Of a stretch of DNA of 10,105 nt, positions 5,776-10,105 are shown in pieces. The notes beneath the pieces were generated by a model that saw nothing but the letters and a program-made list of their open reading frames with translations, was not told the origin of the DNA and made no database searches. This stretch comes from Deinococcus sp. GTDB lineage: Bacteria; Deinococcota; Deinococci; Deinococcales; Deinococcaceae. The position numbers were made by a program, and so were the translations under genes. Location of the stretch: contig NZ_JAUNHK010000096.1 of NCBI RefSeq assembly GCF_030523985.1, forward strand, positions 1 through 10,105. The letters run 5' to 3'. The stretch's first letter is position 1; every line of letters begins with the position of its first letter.

Positions 5776-6936
5776 TCAGGGCAGCACCACATGCGGCGCG
5801 AAGGTCGCCCGGTTGTCGGTGACCCGCCCGCGTCCCTCACGGATGCCCAGGCCGCAGACCTCATCGCCCGCGACCCAGACCCCCAGCACCGGGTAACGCG
5901 GCCCGTCGTGCGCGGCATAAGTGGGCAACTCGGTGTAGAGCTGCTCGACCCTGGGCAGGTCGCCGTAGTCGCCGGGCGTCGCCGCCTCGCCGGGCAGTTG
6001 CACGTTCTGGCCCTCGCGGGAGTAGAGCGGTTTACGCACCACGTTCGGGCCGAGGGCGCCCGGCGTCAGCGTGGCGGGCAGCAGCAGGCGGTGGCCGGGA
6101 TTGAGTTCGCACAGCAGGGCGAGTAGCCCCTTGCTGGACGTGACCGCTTTCCACAGCGGCTCGATAAAGCGGGTCGTCGTGGACGCCAGAAAGAGCGCGT
6201 CACGCGCTTCCCAGGCGTACTCGAAGGGCCACAGCCAGCACAGGTGCGCGATGGGCAAGTCCCAGGTGTCGAGCAACTCGGCAAAGGCCGGGTTCGTCCC
6301 CACTTCGGCGGCGGTCAGAAAGGAGCCGCTGATGCCCGCCGCCTGCGCCAGTTCGCGCTGGTAGGTGACGGTGGCAATGTCCTCGACTTCCTGCCCCGCC
6401 GAAAAATGAACCTGCCGCACCCCCCGCGCCGTGTGCAGGTGCGCCCACTGCTCGCCCAGTCCCTCGTGGATGGTGTTCCACTGCCCGGTGCCCGGCGGCA
6501 ATTCGCCCGCGCTCAGGCGGTCTTCCAGCCAGTGCCACTGGCACACCGCCGCTTCGAGCAGGCTGGTGGGCGTCTGACCATTCACCTCCAGCAGTTTGGG
6601 CGGGCCGCTGCCGTCCCAGGCGAGGTCGAGGCGCATATACACGGTCGGGTCGTCGCGCTCCCACGACTCGCGGATGGCCGAGTGCAAAAAGGCCGGAATT
6701 CCCAGTTCGGTCAGTCGCCCGCGCTCGATGGCGTACCCCGTCGCTTCCAGAATCAGTTCGGTCAGGAGTTGCGAGTCGCGCCGCAGGTCAGCCACCTGCC
6801 CCGGCGTGAAGGCGTAACAGACTTCTTCGCCCCAGTACGGCACCGGATGCTCGGGCGTGGGCGCGTACCAAGTCATGCCGACTTCGTGCAGCCGGGCTTG
6901 CCAGTTCGGGCGCGGCGCGAGGGTCAGGCGCTGCAT
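5776..6936 (-). CDS. Glutathionylspermidine-synthase-like ATP-grasp ligase (YgiC/YjfC type)
   Basis: The 386 residues carry the Gsp_synth family pattern: YMRLDLAWDGSG (100-111), LLEVNGQTPTSLLEA (115-129), FIEPLWKAVTSSKGLLALL (257-275), RKPLYSREGQNV (301-312) and GVWVAGDEVCGLGIREG (352-368). The family uses ATP to form an amide bond. E. coli Gsp joins glutathione to spermidine, but the stand-alone YgiC/YjfC forms lack its amidase domain and have no agreed substrate. This protein has no amidase domain. It follows, in the same direction and 125 bases away, a Gly/Ser-rich lipoprotein resembling YgiB/YjfM. ATG 6936 is the first possible start because TAA precedes it in frame. No good ribosome binding site is seen. 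Confidence 0.9.
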   Translation of the reverse strand: MQRLTLAPRPNWQARLHEVGMTWYAPTPEHPVPYWGEEVCYAFTPGQVADLRRDSQLLTELILEATGYAIERGRLTELGIPAFLHSAIRESWERDDPTVYMRLDLAWDGSGPPKLLEVNGQTPTSLLEAAVCQWHWLEDRLSAGELPPGTGQWNTIHEGLGEQWAHLHTARGVRQVHFSAGQEVEDIATVTYQRELAQAAGISGSFLTAAEVGTNPAFAELLDTWDLPIAHLCWLWPFEYAWEARDALFLASTTTRFIEPLWKAVTSSKGLLALLCELNPGHRLLLPATLTPGALGPNVVRKPLYSREGQNVQLPGEAATPGDYGDLPRVEQLYTELPTYAAHDGPRYPVLGVWVAGDEVCGLGIREGRGRVTDNRATFAPHVVLP

Positions 6937-6950
6937 TTAACGAGGCCGCC

Positions 6951-6968
6951 GTTCATCTTCAGATGAAC
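6951..6968. repeat. Perfect 8+8 palindrome upstream of the ATP-grasp gene
   Basis: GTTCATCT (6951-6958) and AGATGAAC (6961-6968) are perfect inverted repeats separated by 2 bases. As RNA this would be a 7-bp hairpin with a 4-base loop. It lies 15 bases before the ATG (minus strand) of the ATP-grasp gene, in the 125-base gap after the lipoprotein gene. No T run follows on either strand, so it is not a standard terminator. It could be an operator or an mRNA structure controlling the second gene. Confidence 0.6.
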
Positions 6969-6969
6969 C

Positions 6970-6989
6970 GAGCGAAGCGAGGAGCGAAG
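6970..6989. repeat. Direct repeat of GAGCGAAG
   Basis: GAGCGAAG occurs at 6970-6977 and 6982-6989, beside the palindrome. It may belong to a dispersed intergenic repeat, which cannot be judged from one copy. The rest of the gap (6990-7061) holds a weak stem, TTTCGG/CCGAAA (7018-7036), and nothing else I can support. Confidence 0.4.
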
Positions 6990-7061
6990 AAAGGATGTTG
7001 AACTGGGAATGAAGCAGTTTCGGTTCTTCCCCGAAAGTGCGGAATGTTAAGTTCGGCATCC

Positions 7062-7475
7062 TCAGCCCCCGAAGCCGCCGCTTGAGCTGCTGCGTCCGCT
7101 GCTGGTGAACCCGCCCCGGCTGGTGCCGCCCGCCTTGAACGAGCCGTAGCGTCCGCTTTTGCTGTCGTAGCTCAGGCCCGTGCTGGCCGGGTTGCCCCCC
7201 GCGTCGTAGCCCACATAGCGGGTGGTGCTGCCAGAGTTGGTGTAGTAGGGGCCGTAAAAGCGCCCGCCACCGCCGCCACCCCCCGAACTGTTTCCGCCAC
7301 TCCGGACACAGGGATTTTTGAGACCCTGAGAGATTTGCACCCGGTAGTAGGTGGCGCACTGCTGGTATGAATTGAAGCCGAGCCGCTGGTAGCGCGACGT
7401 GTCTACCGTGTCCTGGCACGACACCAGCAGGGCAGGCAGGGCCGACAGCAGCGGCAGGGCGAACTTCTTGGTCAT
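7062..7475 (-). CDS. Gly/Ser-rich lipoprotein, YgiB/YjfM (DUF1190)-like
   Basis: From ATG 7475 the 137-residue product has MTKKF, a hydrophobic stretch and the lipobox LVSC (Cys20), so it should be an exported lipoprotein. A short domain with two cysteines (QQCATYY, NPCVR) follows, then a Gly run, FYGPYY, and a Gly/Ser tail with TSRGGFTSSGR ending GGFGG. E. coli YgiB and YjfM, as I recall them, share this plan: lipobox, Cys-containing head, Gly-rich middle, RGGF, and a Ser-rich end closing with Gly-Gly. They also sit just before an ATP-grasp gene, as here. An in-frame ATG at 7481 gives two more residues; I prefer 7475 because a -10-like TATGAA ends 5 bases before it. Overall sequence similarity is low, so the family call rests on architecture plus context. 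Confidence 0.8.
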   Translation of the reverse strand: MTKKFALPLLSALPALLVSCQDTVDTSRYQRLGFNSYQQCATYYRVQISQGLKNPCVRSGGNSSGGGGGGGRFYGPYYTNSGSTTRYVGYDAGGNPASTGLSYDSKSGRYGSFKAGGTSRGGFTSSGRSSSSGGFGG

Positions 7476-7480
7476 GCCCA

Positions 7481-7486
7481 TTCATA
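7481..7486 (-). promoter_or_regulatory. Possible -10 element TATGAA
   Basis: On the minus strand TATGAA ends 5 bases before ATG 7475 of the lipoprotein gene, with no Shine-Dalgarno sequence. It would overlap the alternative ATG at 7481, which therefore seems less likely. No -35 box is evident in the 68-base divergent gap. Confidence 0.35.
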
Positions 7487-7530
7487 CGGGGCGCGACTCT
7501 TTTCGGTTCCCGCTTTGCCCACCTGCACGT

Positions 7531-7536
7531 TACACT
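7531..7536 (+). promoter_or_regulatory. Probable -10 element TACACT for a leaderless transcript
   Basis: TACACT ends 7 bases before the ATG at 7544, and only a run of C lies between, so no Shine-Dalgarno sequence is possible there. This fits transcription starting at or next to the start codon. Confidence 0.5.
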
Positions 7537-7543
7537 CCCCCCC

Positions 7544-8509
7544 ATGCCCGAATTGCCCGCTCCCCTGCACCTCACCGCCGAAGCGGGTCGCCTGGACGCC
7601 GTCGTGTCTGCCCTGTGCGGGGTCAGCCGCTCGCAGGTCGCCGGGTGGATTGAGGCTGGGCGGGTCGAGGTGGACGGGCGCACGGTGGAAAAAACCAGTC
7701 ACAAACTGCGCGGCGGCGAAGTGTTGCTGGTCAGCCCGCCCGCGCCGCCCTCGGCCCATGTGGAAGCCGAAAACGTGCCGCTGGACGTGCTGTACGAAGA
7801 CGAACACCTGATTGCCGTCAACAAGCCGCCGGGGATGGTCACGCACCCCGCGCCCGGCGTCACCTCCGGCACGCTGGTCAATGCCTTGCTGGGCCGCATG
7901 ACGCTGCCCGAGCAGCAGGACTTCGACACCGAGGGCGGCTACCGGCCCGGCATCGTCCACCGACTTGACAAGGACACCAGCGGCGTCATCGTGGTCGCCA
8001 AAACCGTGGCCGCGCACGCCCGCCTCGCCGCCGCCTTCAAGGACCGCGAAACCCGCAAGACCTACCTCGCCATCGCCGCCGGGCAGTGGAAGGCCGAGCG
8101 CCCCGCGCAGGTGGACGCCCCGATTGGCCGCCACCCGGTGCAGCGCCAGAAGATGACGGTGGGCGGCGTGCAGGCCCGTGACGCCCAGACGTTGTTCACG
8201 CCGCTGGACGCCCACCCGGACGGGCACGGGCGCACGCTGGCGCTGGTGCGTGCCCAGCCGCGCACCGGGCGCACCCACCAGATTCGGGTGCATCTGGCGC
8301 ACCTCGGCAGCCCGATTCTGGGCGACCCGGTCTACGGGCGCGAGAGCGAAATCATGCCCCGGCACGCGCTGCACGCGCATTTTCTGGAACTGCCGCACCC
8401 GGTCAGCGGCGAAACCTTGCGACTGCACGCTCCGGCCCCCGAAGACCTGCTGAGCGCCTGGGTCGGCCTGGGCGGTAGCTGGCGCGAGGACTGGGAGCAG
8501 CCGGGCTGA
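7544..8509 (+). CDS. rluD: RluD-type ribosomal large subunit pseudouridine synthase
   Basis: The 321-residue product converts uridine to pseudouridine in 23S rRNA, as judged by its family. It has an S4 RNA-binding domain (about residues 16-63, RLDAVVSALCGVSRSQVAGW and VEVDGR), then the catalytic domain with VNKPPGMVTHPAPG (92-105), GIVHRLDKDTSG (136-147, catalytic Asp142) and RTGRTHQIRVHLAHLG (240-255). Order and length match RluD/YlyB-type enzymes; RluA/RluC relatives cannot be fully excluded without target data. The start is supported by a -10 element rather than a ribosome binding site. It is divergent from the lipoprotein gene and convergent with the peroxidase-related gene, with only 12 bases between stops. 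Confidence 0.93.
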   Translation: MPELPAPLHLTAEAGRLDAVVSALCGVSRSQVAGWIEAGRVEVDGRTVEKTSHKLRGGEVLLVSPPAPPSAHVEAENVPLDVLYEDEHLIAVNKPPGMVTHPAPGVTSGTLVNALLGRMTLPEQQDFDTEGGYRPGIVHRLDKDTSGVIVVAKTVAAHARLAAAFKDRETRKTYLAIAAGQWKAERPAQVDAPIGRHPVQRQKMTVGGVQARDAQTLFTPLDAHPDGHGRTLALVRAQPRTGRTHQIRVHLAHLGSPILGDPVYGRESEIMPRHALHAHFLELPHPVSGETLRLHAPAPEDLLSAWVGLGGSWREDWEQPG

Positions 8510-8521
8510 AGCGGGGCAAGT

Positions 8522-9097
8522 TCAGCGGCCCTGCGAGAAATATTCGCCGTTCGGCACGAAGCCCAGGGCGCTGCTGACACGGTTGGTGAGGTTGAACATG
8601 CCCACGACCTGCACCAGCTCCAGAATCTGTGCGTCGGAGAGGCCCGCTTCCCGCAGCGGCGCGAGGTCGGCCTCGGTCATCTCGGCGGGGCGCAGCGTCA
8701 GTTTTTCGGCGTAGGCGCACATGGCCCGCTCGCGCCCGTTCAGGTCGGCCTGTCGCCAGTTGATGGCGGCGCTGTCGGCCTGGGCCGCGTTTCCGGTCAG
8801 TTGGCGCAGGGCGGCGCTGTGGCTGACCACGCAGTAGACACAGTGGTTCAGGCCGCTGACGACCACCGCCAGCAACTCGCGCTCGGCGGGCGTCAGAAAG
8901 CCGTCCTTGTTGACCAGCAGGTTGAAATAGTTCCACCACGCCAGAAACTGCTCGCCGTTCAGTGCCTGCGCCTGGAAGACGTTGGGCACGAATCCCATGT
9001 TGGCCTCGGCCTTGGCCCAGAGCTTTTTGACGCCCTCGTGCGCCTCGTCTTGAGTCGGAACAGCCAGATAAGACAGCCGGGGTTGAGTTGTGGGCAT
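8522..9097 (-). CDS. AhpD-like, peroxidase-related protein (carboxymuconolactone decarboxylase fold)
   Basis: The 191-residue product begins MPTTQPRLSYLAVP. It has the AhpD-like redox motif NHCVYCVVSH (Cys86, Cys89, His93) preceded by LTPAERELLAVVVSGLN, where acidic residues assist the reactive cysteine in AhpD. The C-terminal LVQVVGMFNLTNRVSSALGFVPN matches the peroxidase-related branch of the family. It probably reduces hydroperoxides or a thiol partner in the cytoplasm, but substrate and electron donor are unknown. The frame is open further upstream, to 9241, but the ATG at 9097 is preceded by TATGCT-N6, aligns with the usual N-terminus, and avoids overlap with the divergent lipoprotein gene. 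It was chosen for those reasons. Confidence 0.9.
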   Translation of the reverse strand: MPTTQPRLSYLAVPTQDEAHEGVKKLWAKAEANMGFVPNVFQAQALNGEQFLAWWNYFNLLVNKDGFLTPAERELLAVVVSGLNHCVYCVVSHSAALRQLTGNAAQADSAAINWRQADLNGRERAMCAYAEKLTLRPAEMTEADLAPLREAGLSDAQILELVQVVGMFNLTNRVSSALGFVPNGEYFSQGR

Positions 9098-9103
9098 GGG
9101 GGC

Positions 9104-9109
9104 AGCATA
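9104..9109 (-). promoter_or_regulatory. Probable -10 element TATGCT for a leaderless transcript
   Basis: On the minus strand TATGCT ends exactly 6 bases before ATG 9097, with a GC-only spacer and no Shine-Dalgarno sequence. A good -35 box is missing; the expected position lies at the edge of the palindrome at 9132-9144. Confidence 0.5.
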
Positions 9110-9130
9110 AGGTAATCTCTTCGTCGGGGT

Positions 9131-9159
9131 TTGACTCCGAGTCAGGTTTTCCAAATAAT
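9131..9159 (+). promoter_or_regulatory. Sigma-70 type promoter TTGACT-N17-AATAAT
   Basis: The -35 box TTGACT (9131-9136) and -10 box AATAAT (9154-9159) each match consensus at five of six bases with the ideal 17-base spacing. Transcription would start close to ATG 9169, giving a leaderless or very short leader. It is the best promoter in the window. Confidence 0.7.
9132..9144. promoter_or_regulatory. 13-bp perfect palindrome, candidate operator
   Basis: TGACTC-C-GAGTCA is a perfect inverted repeat. It overlaps the -35 box of the rightward promoter and sits where the -35 region of the leftward gene should be. A dimeric regulator bound here could control both divergent genes. The symmetry is seen; its use as an operator is inferred. 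Confidence 0.5.
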
Positions 9160-9168
9160 GAGCCAGAT

Positions 9169-9954
9169 ATGAAAAAGATTCTGATGGGAGCCGGATTGAC
9201 CCTTCTTCTTGCAAGCTGCGGCGGGAGCGATAAAACGCCACCCGCGGCGGCGGTCACGAGTGTCAGCGGCACAGTGGTTGAGGCTGTGACCTCCAGCGAT
9301 GAATTCAACCTCAAAACCACGCCCTGGACTGGAGGCAAGGGTCAGGTTGTCGCTAAAAACGTCAAGGACGGCAGCGAACTGGCCCGTGGCACCCTGAATG
9401 CAGACGGGAGCTTCTCGCTAGCATTGCCCACTTCTGTAAGCAGCCTACAGGACCCCAACTTTGAAGACTGGACAGGGGACAGTGAAGGCATTACTGGAAT
9501 CAAGCTGACTTGCACTGGAACCCCCAGCGTCAGCAACAAAGAAGCTAGGGGTACTTCTGCCGTCCTCAGCGCCGAAGCCAATAAAAAAGGTGCCATTCAC
9601 CCAACGCTGTTCAGTGGAACGGACACGGATACTTCCATTCAGATGACCGTGAAAGCTGGCGGCCTGATGTATGTAGACCGTGACGTGCAGATGACGGGGA
9701 CTCAGACATGCACGGGCAGCGAGGGTGGTGTGACTGAAACTATTACCGTCAAATTGGAGGCTAACCTCAAAGCGGGCTGGAACTTAATCACCGCGGCATA
9801 CAGCCAGGCGGTGGTTAAGACTGGTGACCGGTCTGGCACTGTGACCACCAACCTGACGTTGACGTCGGGTGGCTTGCCTACCGATCAGTGGGTTCTTGGC
9901 GACAGCGTTGCTATGCCCCTGGGCTTCAAATCCACCTTTGGCCCTCTGCGCTAA
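9169..9954 (+). CDS. Exported lipoprotein of unknown function
   Basis: From ATG 9169 the 261-residue product starts MKKILMGAGLTLLLASC, a classic lipoprotein signal with Cys17 as the lipid site, followed by GGS. The mature part is beta-rich: VSGTVV and LNADGSFSLALP resemble the start of transthyretin-like or carboxypeptidase-regulatory-like sandwiches. Cys115 and Cys181 could pair. LKAGWNLITAAY (200-211) is a motif I associate with other Deinococcus lipoproteins. The frame is open from 9088, but the extra 27 residues would hide the signal peptide and overlap the divergent gene, so the later ATG is right. The gene looks visibly less GC-rich than its neighbours. A strong promoter precedes it and a strong terminator follows, so it is a single-gene unit. 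Confidence 0.88.
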   Translation: MKKILMGAGLTLLLASCGGSDKTPPAAAVTSVSGTVVEAVTSSDEFNLKTTPWTGGKGQVVAKNVKDGSELARGTLNADGSFSLALPTSVSSLQDPNFEDWTGDSEGITGIKLTCTGTPSVSNKEARGTSAVLSAEANKKGAIHPTLFSGTDTDTSIQMTVKAGGLMYVDRDVQMTGTQTCTGSEGGVTETITVKLEANLKAGWNLITAAYSQAVVKTGDRSGTVTTNLTLTSGGLPTDQWVLGDSVAMPLGFKSTFGPLR

Positions 9955-9970
9955 TCCCTGTGTGCCTTGT

Positions 9971-10003
9971 GGTCGCCCGCAAACCTCTAGGGCGGCCTTT
10001 TTT
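9971..10003 (+). terminator. Strong intrinsic terminator after the lipoprotein gene
   Basis: GGTCGCCC (9971-9978) pairs with GGGCGGCC (9990-9997), eight pairs with one G-U, around an 11-base loop. TTTTTT follows at 9998-10003. It begins 16 bases after the stop codon at 9954. Confidence 0.93.
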
Positions 10004-10023
10004 CGTGCCCTCTCAACTTGCGC

Positions 10024-10029
10024 TATCTT
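10024..10029 (+). promoter_or_regulatory. Probable -10 element TATCTT of a leaderless leader transcript
   Basis: TATCTT fits TANNNT and ends exactly 6 bases before the ATG at 10036; the gap is GGCCCC with no Shine-Dalgarno sequence. It lies after the terminator at 9971-10003, so a new transcript should start here. Confidence 0.55.
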
Positions 10030-10035
10030 GGCCCC

Positions 10036-10080
10036 ATGACCGTCCGTAGCCTGAACCGTTGGTGGCCCAGCCGCGCCTAG
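10036..10080 (+). CDS. trpL: Tryptophan leader peptide with tandem Trp codons (14 residues)
   Basis: The ORF reads MTVRSLNRWWPSRA and stops at TAG. Two adjacent Trp codons (10060-10065) in a very short ORF, just after a promoter element and just before alternative RNA stems, are the hallmark of ribosome-mediated trp attenuation. When charged tRNA-Trp is scarce, a ribosome stalled at the Trp pair changes which downstream stem forms and lets transcription reach the trp gene. The next gene, outside the window, should be trpE or another trp gene. No ribosome binding site is present, so translation would begin at the 5' end of a leaderless RNA. The symbol is by analogy with E. coli; the peptides are not homologous in sequence. 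Confidence 0.75.
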   Translation: MTVRSLNRWWPSRA

Positions 10081-10094
10081 GCTGGTTCCGGCTG
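10067..10094 (+). promoter_or_regulatory. Alternative stems of a trp attenuator (partial)
   Basis: CCAGCC (10067-10072), immediately after the Trp codons, can pair with GGCTGG (10080-10085). The overlapping CAGCCG (10068-10073) can instead pair with CGGCTG (10089-10094). A ribosome stalled on the Trp codons would cover the left arm of both. The terminator stem expected downstream lies beyond the window edge, so the switch cannot be completed here. Confidence 0.5.
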
Positions 10095-10105
10095 CGTTTC
10101 GTCGC

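Noticed and set aside
5776..6936. True glutathionylspermidine synthetase/amidase
   Set aside because: There is no N-terminal amidase domain, and the partner gene matches the YgiC/YjfC context; glutathione-spermidine chemistry cannot be claimed.
7018..7036. TTTCGG/CCGAAA stem as a terminator of the minus-strand lipoprotein gene
   Set aside because: The stem is only six pairs and has no T run on the minus strand.
9088..9168. Upstream extension of the lipoprotein gene
   Set aside because: It would bury the signal peptide behind 27 residues and overlap the divergent gene and its promoter.
9098..9241. Upstream extension of the peroxidase-related gene
   Set aside because: The added residues run through the palindrome, both promoters and the lipoprotein gene; ATG 9097 has its own -10 element.

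Overview
The window is high-GC bacterial DNA whose layout and start signals fit Deinococcus. The leucine genes encode enzymes very close to the Thermus/Deinococcus type. Several genes have no ribosome binding site. Instead they carry a TANNNT -10 element about 6-9 bases before the ATG, the arrangement described for leaderless mRNAs in Deinococcus. I cannot fix the species without a search.

Layout. Bases 1-3533 form one rightward cluster: the tail of an unknown acidic protein, a full-length paralogue-like neighbour with internal DGE-x-W repeats, a four-helix membrane protein, then leuD and leuB, whose products isomerise and oxidise isopropylmalate in leucine synthesis. A terminator with a possible competing hairpin follows leuB. 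Next come a small unknown gene and an overlapping MocR-type regulator (winged helix plus PLP-binding aminotransferase fold), then a small exported protein (5384-5755).

On the minus strand, 7475-5776 holds a glycine-rich lipoprotein followed by a glutathionylspermidine-synthase-like ATP-grasp enzyme. This resembles the E. coli ygiB-ygiC and yjfM-yjfC pairs, whose function is unsettled. Reading right from 7544 is an RluD-type rRNA pseudouridine synthase. It converges on an AhpD-like, peroxidase-related gene (9097-8522). That gene is divergent from a second lipoprotein (9169-9954), and a 13-bp perfect palindrome lies in the shared promoter region. A strong intrinsic terminator closes the lipoprotein gene.

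The last 70 bases hold a 14-codon ORF with tandem Trp codons and the start of alternative RNA stems, directly after a -10 element. This looks like a leaderless tryptophan attenuator, so a trp gene (probably trpE) should begin just beyond the window.

The most promising material for new biology is the lipoprotein/ATP-grasp pair, the leaderless Trp leader peptide, the mutually exclusive hairpins after leuB, and the repeat-containing unknown protein with a tandem relative.
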